Source: a virus
Length of the DNA stretch: 44,299 nt
Virus record (IMG/VR): IMGVR_UViG_3300036851_000712
Span: 1 to 44,299 of that record
Direction: 5' to 3' (one strand)
Numbering within the stretch: the stretch's first letter is position 1; every line of letters begins with the position of its first letter. A model generated the notes under the pieces. The model saw nothing but the letters and a program-made list of their open reading frames with translations. It had not been told where the DNA came from and did not search any database. Made by a program: the position numbers and the translations under genes. Positions 24,103-30,884 of the stretch are shown piece after piece.

Positions 24103-26166
24103 TCAGACACCGACCGCCACCCGGCGTGAGGAAGACAGCCAGGACGGGCGGTGGGGCTTGGTCTGCTTGGTGGAGCGCCGGGGGGTGAGAGCGGCGAGAT
24201 TGTGCTCCAATTGCCAGTGGGCCATGACTTGGTCGTCGGTGACGGAATGGGGCCAGCGGGTGATCTCTTTGACCAGTAACTCAGCCTGCTGGCGGGATCC
24301 GTCGAATTGATTGCCGGGCAGGCGGATGCGGCCCGTTCGCCACAATGGCTTGACCATGGGGATGCCTCTATCGGCATCCGTCTTGTAGATCCCGGTGGTG
24401 TGAGGCTTGAAATTGATGCCCACCTTGGTTGCCCATTCCGTGGCATGGCGGTACTGGAGGAGCCACTTCTGGGCCACGTTCACCTCGATCACCCAGGTGC
24501 GGATGGGGGCGCCCATGTCGACACTTCGGGACTGGAACTCGGGCAGAAGGCCGGTGTAGGTGCCGTCGGCCTGCTGCTCCAGGAACTCGGGGGCGGTCAT
24601 GCGCCGGCGCTCGATGGCGACGAGGAAGCGCTGCTCTGATTGGGGGTAGTAGGCCCACACCTGGATGGCCCACCAGTTGGCGATGGAGGGGTCGACCGAG
24701 GCCAGCATGTGGAGAGGGCCGGCCACGCCCGGGGGAAGTGTCCACAGGGAACGGGTGTCGTCCCAGCACCCCCGGTAGAGGACACCGTCGGGGCCCGTGC
24801 CTCCTTGGACCCAGTGACGGGCCACCAGCTGGGAGGTGGGATCGAGATCCTCCTGCTGGTAGACCACCCGGTAGGTGTCGGGCTGTTCGGTCTCCAGGGT
24901 GCGCAGCGCCCCCCAGTGGAGACGCCGGGGATCCAGCAGGCAGCCACCGGGCTCGCCCAGGGCGGGGGAGGTGCGCTTGTGGGCCCCCTGGCAGATGTCC
25001 TCCCGGTGAGCGGGGTAGACCACGTGGCGGTACTTGGGCCCGAGCTCCTCGGCCAGGGTGGGGTCGTCGTCGTCGATGCGGATGGCCACCTTGTCGATGT
25101 TGTGGCGGTAGAGGTCGTCGTGGCGGAGGCGCTGGCCCTGGAGGAGGAGGAGGCCGGGGGGCTCCACCCGGGGCTCGGCGATGTTGTCCCACAGCTCGCG
25201 GATGTCGTCACGCTGCTCGGCGTTGCGGATGTTCTTGAGGTCGACGAGGTCGTCCCAGATGGCCACGTCGGGGCGCTGGCCCAGGTAGTCGGCGTCGAAA
25301 CCGAAGGCGGTGACGGTGAACTCCTTGTCCGAGACCTCCTCGCCCGCCAGCTGGGCCACGGTGAAGCCGCCGGCCTGGAAGGCCTCGCCCCGAGCGGCGG
25401 GGCGGAAGCGCCCGAAGTCGTCGCCGAGACAGGCCAGGGCGTCGACCGCCCCGTCCTCGATACGGGCCCGCTCGGTGGGCCGGTAGGGGACCATACTCAC
25501 CAGGGTGCGGCGCACCCGACGTGAGTACTTGATGGCCTGGCCGTAGGTGCGAGAGCCCAGCATGATGCGGATGCGCCGGTCCCTACAGATCAGCCACAGC
25601 ACCAGATCGTGGGTGAAGAGGGTCGACTTGCCCGCCGAGGGCGGGGCGTTGACGACCACGAACTCGGTCTCGGGCGAGGCCAGCCACTCCACCGCCCGCT
25701 GGCCCGCCTCCTCCTGCCACGGACTCCTGCCCCGGCCCAGGTAGCGCCGCCGGAAGTAGCCGAAGTCCGACAATGCCCGGGCCGCCTCGGGACAGAGCAG
25801 GTGGCGGGGCAGGGGATCGGCCAGGGCCAGGTCGCCGATGGCGGCCGAGAACCGCAGGGCATTGGCAGCGGGGTTGCCGTGGCCGGCGAAGCGGGCCGAG
25901 GCCCGATTGGCCACCGAAGTGGCCTCCGCCTCCGTCAGGCCCTCCCCGAGGGCCTCGGCCATGGCCTCCGCCCGCACGGTGTCGCCCCGGCGAACCTTGG
26001 CGTCCATGGCGACGGCATGGGCCTTCCACAGGGCATCGCCGGTCTTGCGGTTGATGCCCGCCACCCGGGAGGCCGCCACCCCCGACGCCCCCTGGGAACG
26101 GGCCCGGAAGTAGGCCCTGACCTTCTCGGGTGGGGTCCCGGTGCCGGTGGGGACGTTGTGCGGCAT
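24103..26166 (-). CDS. terL: terminase large subunit
   Basis: 687 residues. The N-terminal 100 residues look like a fused DNA-recognition helix region (QGASGVAASRVAGINRKTGDALW). The ATPase carries Walker A at APPSAGKS (about 175-182) and Walker B at VAIWDD (about 301-306). The nuclease domain opens with LASVDPSIANWWAIQVW (about 485-500). It cuts concatemers and pumps DNA into the head through the portal. No separate small subunit was found upstream, so the N-terminal part may serve that purpose. The first gene of the late operon, with a promoter just ahead. A 72-base stretch (24031-24102) before the portal holds only its ribosome site. Confidence 0.88.
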   Translation of the reverse strand: MPHNVPTGTGTPPEKVRAYFRARSQGASGVAASRVAGINRKTGDALWKAHAVAMDAKVRRGDTVRAEAMAEALGEGLTEAEATSVANRASARFAGHGNPAANALRFSAAIGDLALADPLPRHLLCPEAARALSDFGYFRRRYLGRGRSPWQEEAGQRAVEWLASPETEFVVVNAPPSAGKSTLFTHDLVLWLICRDRRIRIMLGSRTYGQAIKYSRRVRRTLVSMVPYRPTERARIEDGAVDALACLGDDFGRFRPAARGEAFQAGGFTVAQLAGEEVSDKEFTVTAFGFDADYLGQRPDVAIWDDLVDLKNIRNAEQRDDIRELWDNIAEPRVEPPGLLLLQGQRLRHDDLYRHNIDKVAIRIDDDDPTLAEELGPKYRHVVYPAHREDICQGAHKRTSPALGEPGGCLLDPRRLHWGALRTLETEQPDTYRVVYQQEDLDPTSQLVARHWVQGGTGPDGVLYRGCWDDTRSLWTLPPGVAGPLHMLASVDPSIANWWAIQVWAYYPQSEQRFLVAIERRRMTAPEFLEQQADGTYTGLLPEFQSRSVDMGAPIRTWVIEVNVAQKWLLQYRHATEWATKVGINFKPHTTGIYKTDADRGIPMVKPLWRTGRIRLPGNQFDGSRQQAELLVKEITRWPHSVTDDQVMAHWQLEHNLAALTPRRSTKQTKPHRPSWLSSSRRVAVGV

Positions 26167-26175
26167 CGGGACCAG

Positions 26176-26204
26176 ATACTACCGGTGTTGGCCCATCTGC
26201 CCAA
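26176..26204 (-). promoter_or_regulatory. late operon promoter
   Basis: Read on the minus strand: TTGGGC (-35, 26204-26199), 17 bases, then TAGTAT (-10, 26181-26176). The predicted start is only a few bases before the terminase ATG at 26166, giving an almost leaderless message. This is the only good promoter seen for the 26-kb late operon. Confidence 0.7.
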
Positions 26205-26247
26205 CCGATGGCGGGCCTGCCCAATCAGCCTAGAATGGGGCTCTGAC

Positions 26248-26294
26248 CTGGGGGAACGGGTCAGGGCTGGGGGATCGGATTGGTCACTGGGGGA
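26248..26294 (+). repeat. three CTGGGGGA direct repeats, 19-20 bp apart
   Basis: CTGGGGGA begins at 26248, 26267 and 26287, and the first two are followed by A(A/T)CGG. The spacing of about two helical turns puts them on one face of the DNA, as in iterons or operator clusters. They lie upstream of the late promoter. They could be a replication start, a regulator site or part of a packaging site. Confidence 0.65.
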
Positions 26295-26359
26295 GAGAGG
26301 GCCCGCCCAATTCGGACATACCGCCCTAAAGGCACACCCCGGGTCAAAGTGGACAATTG

Positions 26360-26377
26360 TTGGCCCGTGAGGGCCAA
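26360..26377. repeat. GGCCC-GTGA-GGGCC hairpin, copy 1
   Basis: TTGGCCCGTGAGGGCCAA is a perfect 7-bp stem closed by a GTGA (GNRA-type) loop. The same core with flanks CAA(C/T) recurs at 26509-26524, just after a promoter. As RNA both would form stable tetraloop hairpins. Confidence 0.75.
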
Positions 26378-26471
26378 CATTTGGGGCTTTTGTCCGAAAT
26401 GCTCCTGTCGCTTTGTCCGATTCGTGGTGGTTCGTCCGGCCATGCAATCGCTATGCATGGTGAGGTTTCCC

Positions 26472-26508
26472 TTGACAATCATGTATGTCCGCATTGTGTA
26501 GATATATA
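26472..26508 (+). promoter_or_regulatory. TTGACA promoter ahead of a short terminated transcript
   Basis: A perfect -35 (TTGACA, 26472-26477) is followed by TGTGTA at 17 bases or TAGATA at 21 bases, in the unusually AT-rich run ending in GATATATAGG. Which -10 is used cannot be decided. Transcription would enter the GTGA hairpin and the terminator 50 bases further on. Confidence 0.5.
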
Positions 26509-26583
26509 GGCCCGTGAGGGCCAATGTTCTTCCCCAATTCGGACATTCTGCCCAAAGAAAGGCCCTCAAGGGCCTTTCTTTTG
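26509..26583 (+). ncRNA. candidate small RNA of about 75 nt
   Basis: Bounded by the TTGACA promoter on the left and a strong intrinsic terminator on the right. The RNA would fold into a GGCCC-GTGA-GGGCC hairpin, a single-stranded middle part containing CCCAATTCGGACAT, and the terminator stem. No open frame of useful size lies in it. It may be an attenuated leader or a regulatory RNA. Known family not recognised. Confidence 0.5.
26554..26582. terminator. bidirectional intrinsic terminator
   Basis: AAAGAAAGGCCCT and AGGGCCTTTCTTT form a 13-bp perfect inverted repeat with two bases between (four-base loop in practice), followed by T. Flanking A and T runs make it work on both strands. It isolates the late and early transcription units. 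Confidence 0.85.
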
Positions 26584-27042
26584 CACCCCTATGCATTTCT
26601 TTTTACATGGCGCGTAAAACGGACATTTCGGGCGGTCGCCCCCCGTGCGCCTACGTGCCTGCGTGCGGCCTGCGTGCGTTCGGGCCCTACTCCACCATGT
26701 CCCCTTCGCCCACTATGTCCACCATCTTAGTGAACATGGTCTAGGAAGGCTCCGGCAGGCCTCCTCGAGCTCCGACCCCCAGAACTCGTTCACTCTGCCC
26801 ACCTGTCGCACTGCCGGCCCCACCTCGACCTCTACCTCAGGTTGAAGGTGTGAGCGATGGTTCACGCCGTAGTGGTCGAGGGTTGGGCGGGGTCGGCACT
26901 TTGGCTAACCCTCTAGCTGAGGTAGAGAGTTCGCCGGAGCTCGCCCTTGTCGCCCCGTGTCGTGATCTCCGAAACCCTAACCCTCTAGCTGAGGTCGAGG
27001 GTGGCCCGGGGGGGCCATCCTCAGCTATGCACTCTCGATAGG
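26584..27042. other. gene-free early control region
   Basis: No convincing gene was found in these 459 bases on either strand. They contain a GCGTGCG-rich stretch (about 26645-26680), three ATGTCC-like words (26698-26720), and two copies of TAACCCTCTAGCTGAGGT described separately. Together with 26167-26583 this makes a 900-base divergent control region. Confidence 0.6.
26906..26995 (+). repeat. TAACCCTCTAGCTGAGGT direct repeat, two copies
   Basis: Exact 18-bp copies at 26906-26923 and 26978-26995, 72 bases apart, both followed by (A/C)GAG. A partial inverted copy (CCTCAGCTA) lies at 27019-27027. They precede the early promoter by 50-140 bases, so they are good operator candidates. Confidence 0.75.
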
Positions 27043-27071
27043 TTGCGTTCGTGGGCGCTACCCTGTAAGGT
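27043..27071 (+). promoter_or_regulatory. early promoter, leaderless
   Basis: TTGCGT (27043-27048), 17 bases, TAAGGT (27066-27071). Start of transcription is expected at or next to the A of ATG 27079, so the first early message would be leaderless, which actinobacteria translate well. No ribosome site precedes the ATG. Confidence 0.7.
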
Positions 27072-27078
27072 TGCACTC

Positions 27079-28128
27079 ATGAGCAAACACGAAACTCCCC
27101 AGGCCCACACCACTACTACCCGTACCGTCTCGGCCTCCGGTCCCGGCGGCGTCGGCGGTACCGAGATCACCTGCACTTGCGGACTGGTCTGGACCGTCTC
27201 GCTGGCTGGCATGGCGGCAACCGAAGCCAGCGCCCATCTCGCCTGGCACGGTCGAACCCCGGACCGTAGGCGCCATCGCCCCGGGCCCACGCTGACGCTC
27301 CGGGCCGATGGCACCATGGAATGCTCCGCTGGCTGTCCACTCGTCATTCTTCCGGAGAATGCCGAATACCACCTCGACTGGCATACCCAGGAGGAGAGCG
27401 CCACCGCCGCCCCGAGCTCCGAGCCCGAGACCACGCCCGCCTTCGACCCTTACGACGTCGCCACCTACGCCGGCCGCCGCTTCACCTTCGTCGACCATGC
27501 CAACGCCTCGTTCTTCGGCATGGGGCCATGGCGTCTGGCCGATGGGGAGACAGGCAAGAGTCCCGCCGGCCTGGCCATCGCCCTGACTTTCGTACCCGTG
27601 GCCGACAGATTCGCCTACTCGCAGTGGGTCGTGGTCTGGCCTGCCGACGTACGTGCCACCTTCGCTATCGACGAGGAGGAAACCATGCGCAGCGATCACT
27701 GTCATGCCGACGACCGTGGCGAGACCTGCTTCGGCGCCGACGAGAATTGCCACCCACAGGAGGAGACCATGCGCAGCGAAGAGACCACCACCAAAGCTTC
27801 ACCGACCGACGCCGGCTGTTGGATTGACGGGCATTGGGGCCAATACAGCGTGGCCCGCATGGTCGACATCGCCATGGCCCACGGCTACCGCGATGAGGAG
27901 GTCACTGGCCTCGCTGCCCGCATGCTGGCGCACATGGGCCCGAACATGGGCCGGACCGACATCGCCGATCTCACCGACGACGAACATGAATCGTTGTCGT
28001 GGGCAGCCGACGAAGTTGAGCAGTGGCTGAACGACAACGTCGCTCCTGAGGGCTATTCATTCGGTTGGCACGACGGCGAATTCTTCTTGCAGCCGGAGCA
28101 GTGGTGGGAGGAGGAGGAGGTCTACTAG
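27079..28128 (+). CDS. early protein with Cys/His-rich N-terminus and internal start sites
   Basis: 349 residues from the leaderless ATG 27079. Two C-x-C/C-x3-C ... H-x3-H units (about 32-58 and 83-105) resemble small zinc fingers. The middle (about 125-200) is an alpha/beta domain with GRRFTFVDHANASFFGMGPW. Two ATG codons inside (27685 and 27769) each follow a full AGGAGG site in the same 22-base context, so shorter in-frame products (about 147 and 119 residues) are likely; the C-terminal one has ARMVDIAMAHGYRDEEVTGLAARML. The gene may be a fusion of three former genes that lost their stops. Family not recognised. Confidence 0.65.
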   Translation: MSKHETPQAHTTTTRTVSASGPGGVGGTEITCTCGLVWTVSLAGMAATEASAHLAWHGRTPDRRRHRPGPTLTLRADGTMECSAGCPLVILPENAEYHLDWHTQEESATAAPSSEPETTPAFDPYDVATYAGRRFTFVDHANASFFGMGPWRLADGETGKSPAGLAIALTFVPVADRFAYSQWVVVWPADVRATFAIDEEETMRSDHCHADDRGETCFGADENCHPQEETMRSEETTTKASPTDAGCWIDGHWGQYSVARMVDIAMAHGYRDEEVTGLAARMLAHMGPNMGRTDIADLTDDEHESLSWAADEVEQWLNDNVAPEGYSFGWHDGEFFLQPEQWWEEEEVY

Positions 28129-28205
28129 GCGAAACGGGGTTTGCCCCGTCGCCCGGATTGGCATGCCGGGCCTGACGATGCCTGCCGACGAGAGAGGAAA
28201 AAACC
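28129..28205 (+). ncRNA. structured leader RNA element, copy 1
   Basis: Between two genes. Helix 1: ACGGGG (28134-28139) with CCCCGT (28144-28149). Helix 2: GCCCGG (28151-28156) with CCGGGC (28166-28171), loop ATTGGCATG. The loop part GGCAT (28160-28164) can pair with ATGCC (28178-28182), giving a pseudoknot. An AGAGAGGA ribosome site follows. Copy 2 keeps the loop and changes both stems in a compensating way. Confidence 0.75.
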
Positions 28206-28409
28206 ATGCTCCCTACCTTCGCTCCCGGCATCACCGCCTACGGCGTCACCCACACTCCCTACGGACAACTGCGCCACCACGGCGGTCGGGTCTACTGGTC
28301 CGATTGTTGGGAGCGCATCTGGGATCTGGTGGCCGACGGGACCGTCACCGAAAAGTGCTACGGACCTGCCACCTACAACCATTCCGAGTTCTTCGTGGTG
28401 GCCACCTAG
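28206..28409 (+). CDS. small early protein, 67 aa
   Basis: ATG 28206 follows RNA element copy 1 and its ribosome site. Aromatic-rich sequence (GGRVYWSDCWERIWDLVADGTVTEKCYGPATYNHSEFFVVAT) without known motifs; two cysteines, no membrane segment. Its expression is probably controlled by the element. Not recognised. Confidence 0.65.
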   Translation: MLPTFAPGITAYGVTHTPYGQLRHHGGRVYWSDCWERIWDLVADGTVTEKCYGPATYNHSEFFVVAT

Positions 28410-28490
28410 GCGAAACGCCGGCCCGCCCGGCGTCCGCAGGATTGGCATTCCTGCGCTGACGATGCCTGCCGATGAGAGAGGAATCAACCG
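28410..28490 (+). ncRNA. structured leader RNA element, copy 2
   Basis: Helix 1: ACGCCGG (28415-28421) with CCGGCGT (28427-28433). Helix 2: CGCAGG (28435-28440) with CCTGCG (28450-28455), loop ATTGGCATT. Loop GGCAT (28444-28448) can pair with ATGCC (28462-28466). Stems differ from copy 1 but still pair; loop, pseudoknot arm and the following CTGACGATGCCTGCCGA are conserved. It precedes ATG 28491. Confidence 0.75.
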
Positions 28491-28865
28491 ATGAGCGACC
28501 AGACCGAAGCCGCCGACCAACTACGGGAGATGCTCCCACCCGGCTCCACCGCCCAAACCATTCTGCGCCACGTGTCCGCTTCCGGTATGACGCGCTGGAT
28601 ATCCGTTGTGATCGATGGTGAGGACTACTCCTGGCTGGTGGCCCGGGCCATAGGGACCCACATCGATTCCCGCCATGGTGGCCTGAAGCGTGTCGGTTGC
28701 GGCATGGATATGGGTTTCGACCTCGTCTACTCGCTGTCGCGCACGCTCTATCCCGACGGCTTCGCTTGCATCGGCGACAAGTGTCCCGCCAACGATCACA
28801 ACAATCGGGTGGAGACGGATTGGCACAAGAGCGGCGGCTATGCCGTCAGTCAACGGTGGTTGTGA
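28491..28865 (+). CDS. conserved actinophage protein of unknown function, 124 aa
   Basis: Pattern ILRHVSASGMTRWISVVIDGEDYSWLVARAIG, HGGLKRVGCGMDMGFDLVYSLSRTLYP and a final basic part. I recognise this as a protein family common in phages of actinobacteria and others (RHVSxSGMxR, GCGMDMGF), without a known function. Full length. Preceded by RNA element copy 2; its TGA overlaps the next ATG. Confidence 0.8.
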   Translation: MSDQTEAADQLREMLPPGSTAQTILRHVSASGMTRWISVVIDGEDYSWLVARAIGTHIDSRHGGLKRVGCGMDMGFDLVYSLSRTLYPDGFACIGDKCPANDHNNRVETDWHKSGGYAVSQRWL

Positions 28866-29002
28866 TGGCCTGCCGACACTGCGATTCCACCGACGTCATC
28901 GGCCCGTTCACTATGGATGGCCACCAGGAGGGCGAGTACCGCTCCGACTGGTCGTGGCTGGTCTGCCGCGAGTGTCACCGAAGCACGGGGCTGGGGCGAT
29001 GA
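28865..29002 (+). CDS. zinc-ribbon protein, 45 aa
   Basis: Short frame from ATG 28865, overlapping the previous stop. C-x2-C near the start (CRHC) and again near the end (CREC) form a small zinc ribbon; the middle is acidic (GPFTMDGHQEGEYRSDW). Ends in an ATGA overlap with the next gene. Function unknown. Confidence 0.65.
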   Translation: MACRHCDSTDVIGPFTMDGHQEGEYRSDWSWLVCRECHRSTGLGR

Positions 29003-29223
29003 ACCTCGTTCGCCTACATCCTGATACCACGGTCTGCGGCCCGTCCCGCTACCGCGGGCTGTGCGGTTGTGGCGCCGATGTCTGCTCCGACTGTGACGGT
29101 ACCGGCGTGGTGAGGATTCCCGACGACCTGGGCGACCAGTGGTCACCGCCGGCCGGCCCGTGGACCTACCGACTGTGCGATTGCGTATCCGAACCGATCG
29201 ATGGAGACGAGGACTACCGATGA
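28999..29223 (+). CDS. cysteine-rich small protein, 74 aa
   Basis: From ATG 28999 in an ATGA overlap. Cysteines at C-G-C and C-x2-C (LCGCGADVCSDCDGTG, about 21-36) and C-D-C near the end; CSDCDGTG resembles one DnaJ-type zinc repeat (CxxCxGxG). Not a chaperone by length. Probably binds zinc. Followed by another ATGA overlap. Confidence 0.65.
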   Translation: MNLVRLHPDTTVCGPSRYRGLCGCGADVCSDCDGTGVVRIPDDLGDQWSPPAGPWTYRLCDCVSEPIDGDEDYR

Positions 29224-29375
29224 CCAGACAAGAGGCTACCGACTTCCTGCGGGCCCGCTACGCCACCCAGGTGGCCAGGTTCCCCCGCACCGCCCGCATT
29301 CCCGAGGTCCTCTACGTGCGCAGGAACCTCCGCGCCGCCATGGCCATGACCGATCCGAAGGGACTCGACCGATGA
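29220..29375 (+). CDS. small basic protein, 51 aa
   Basis: ATGA overlaps on both sides. Helical and basic: MTRQEATDFLRARYATQVARF and EVLYVRRNLRAAMAM. No known domain. Real by context; function unknown. Confidence 0.55.
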   Translation: MTRQEATDFLRARYATQVARFPRTARIPEVLYVRRNLRAAMAMTDPKGLDR

Positions 29376-29608
29376 ACGTTGCCGACTACAAACCGGGTGG
29401 TCGCTGGCCCGCCAGCTGGCCCACTCCCCAAACAGACCCCGACCTCTTCAGCGACGACCAGCTGAAGGCGGAGATCCGCCATCTTCTCCGAATCGACAAG
29501 CGCCACGGGAACCATCCGTTGCGAGCGGCAGCCCGGTTGAGGTTGTACGGAGTTTTGAACGATCGCATCGCAGCCCGCACGCTTCCGAGAGAGGACCTGA
29601 TCCGATGA
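29372..29608 (+). CDS. hypothetical early protein, 78 aa
   Basis: ATG 29372 overlaps the previous stop and the end overlaps the next start. C-terminal helices (DDQLKAEIRHLLRIDKRHGNH, RAAARLRLYGVLNDRIAAR) are amphipathic and might bind nucleic acid or form a helical bundle. Not recognised. Confidence 0.55.
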   Translation: MNVADYKPGGRWPASWPTPQTDPDLFSDDQLKAEIRHLLRIDKRHGNHPLRAAARLRLYGVLNDRIAARTLPREDLIR

Positions 29609-30285
29609 ATGAGGACTACTGCCGCGAGGACGCCGTGGCCGACGGTACCGACCGCCGGCCGCGCCTGATTCCCAAGCGACCAGCGACCGAGGCGCCTCCC
29701 GGTGTCACCCAGGAGCACTGGGAGCTAGCCAGCCGTGATGCATGCCTGGGAGTAGGCCACACCTGGACCGCTACGACCTGCCCCGCCTACCGAACTCTCG
29801 ACCCTACCGACTGCACCTGTACTCCGAAAGGAGGAGAAGTGACTATGCCCGATCCCGAAACCTTTACCGACGATGCCGGCAGATATGCCGACCAGCACGC
29901 CCACAACGTCACCTGGATGACTGCAGAGGAGAGGAACGCAATGAGCTCGCCCGAACCGACCGTCAATCCCTGGGAAGAGCTGAACCGGCTGCGCAAGGCG
30001 GCCCGGCTGGCGCTGGCCTACACCACGCACGCACGGGAGTTACTCGGCGCCGAGACGGTAGAAGAAGTCTCCCGCATGGCAGGCGGGGCCAATTGGCACA
30101 CACTGGCCAGAGCAAACCACATCAGCCGACCGTCAGAGGCCACCATCGCCCTGGCTGTGGAGCTCCTGGCCAGCGCCGCCCATCCCTCGGCCACCCGCCA
30201 CCCGGAGGCGCCGGCCCGGCTGGCTCGGCCTCTGGCCTACGAGGACCGCCAGCCCTGGGGCCCGCACGGGCCCGGGCCGGCCTGA
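29605..30285 (+). CDS. hypothetical early protein with internal start sites, 226 aa
   Basis: Open from ATG 29605. The first 75 residues hold scattered Cys/His (CREDAV, CLGVGHTWTATTCPAY, DCTCTPKGG). Inside lie two strong in-frame starts: AAAGGAGGAG before GTG 29839/ATG 29845, and GAGGAGAGG before ATG 29941. The last part (about 113-190: NPWEELNRLRKAARLALAYTTHAREL...) is a helical unit that could stand alone. Shorter products are therefore likely. Not recognised. Confidence 0.55.
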   Translation: MNEDYCREDAVADGTDRRPRLIPKRPATEAPPGVTQEHWELASRDACLGVGHTWTATTCPAYRTLDPTDCTCTPKGGEVTMPDPETFTDDAGRYADQHAHNVTWMTAEERNAMSSPEPTVNPWEELNRLRKAARLALAYTTHARELLGAETVEEVSRMAGGANWHTLARANHISRPSEATIALAVELLASAAHPSATRHPEAPARLARPLAYEDRQPWGPHGPGPA

Positions 30286-30333
30286 CTCCCAGACTCTCAC
30301 CGCACCTCGCGATCGAAAGGATCAGTAACCGCC

Positions 30334-30570
30334 ATGCGCATCAACCACGACTACGAAGGGGCCGCCGCCGGCGTCGCCTTCCGACTCCGCCAGCTAGCCG
30401 CCGAGCTCGAGGCCGGTAGCGCCAATCACATTGCCTCCAGCCTGGCCGGCTGGTGGGGGGACACGACGCAGGGAGTTATGGAACTGCTCCAGCTAGCCGA
30501 GGTGGTGCGTACCACCGCCTTCCTCGACTCCCAGGTTCTCACTCCACCTAGCGATCGGGAGCAGTCATGA
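30334..30570 (+). CDS. hypothetical early protein, 78 aa
   Basis: ATG 30334 follows GAAAGGA. Mainly helical: AAGVAFRLRQLAAELEAG and TTQGVMELLQLAEVVRTTAFL. Its end overlaps the next gene (ATGA). Not recognised. The 48 bases before it (30286-30333) hold only the ribosome site. Confidence 0.6.
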   Translation: MRINHDYEGAAAGVAFRLRQLAAELEAGSANHIASSLAGWWGDTTQGVMELLQLAEVVRTTAFLDSQVLTPPSDREQS

Positions 30571-30884
30571 TTCTCGACCTCGTCATCCTTGCTGTCTTCG
30601 TCGGTATCGGTTGGGCCATCTGGTGGGGGGCTTTCCGATCTTGCTCCAGATGCCTGCCCGGCGGAGGACCCTGCGTCCACCAGATCACGGCCAAGCAGGT
30701 GCGAACGGCCAAGAAGGCCGGCACCTACCGGGAGCCGGCGGAGTGGTATGTCTGCCCCCGCTGCGCCCGCTACGGGACCGATCCCCGCGAGCACGGCTGC
30801 GCCAGCCCCGCCAACGAAGCCGCCCTGCGCCAGTACCACACCCCACCTCGCGATAAACTTGCCCACCTGGAGGTTGACGAATGA
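30567..30884 (+). CDS. membrane-anchored zinc protein, 105 aa
   Basis: N-terminal transmembrane helix (MILDLVILAVFVGIGWAIWW, 1-20), then two Cys pairs (CSRC about 26-29, CPRC near 65) and a final Cys/His-rich part (HGC). A small membrane-bound zinc protein, of the type often seen among actinophage early genes. Function unknown. ATGA overlaps on both sides. Confidence 0.65.
   Translation: MILDLVILAVFVGIGWAIWWGAFRSCSRCLPGGGPCVHQITAKQVRTAKKAGTYREPAEWYVCPRCARYGTDPREHGCASPANEAALRQYHTPPRDKLAHLEVDE

Larger units (their letters stand above)
26310..26631. promoter_or_regulatory. cluster of CGGACAT / ATGTCCG motifs
   Basis: The motif CGGACA or its complement TGTCCG occurs near 26313, 26391, 26415, 26487, 26540 and 26620, in both orientations. 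Two copies share the longer core CCCAATTCGGACAT (about 26306-26319 and 26533-26546). The density is far above chance in 320 bases. It looks like a set of binding sites for one regulator, comparable in layout to phage stoperators. The regulator is unknown; WhiB or the zinc-finger proteins of this phage are candidates. Confidence 0.6.

Noticed and set aside
26261-26596. A 111-codon minus-strand frame in the control region
   Set aside because: It crosses the strong terminator and the motif array, has no ribosome site and no domain; the region is better explained as regulatory DNA.
27058-27753. A 231-codon minus-strand frame opposite the first early gene
   Set aside because: Gly/Val-rich antisense composition; the plus-strand gene has a promoter and a natural amino-acid mix.
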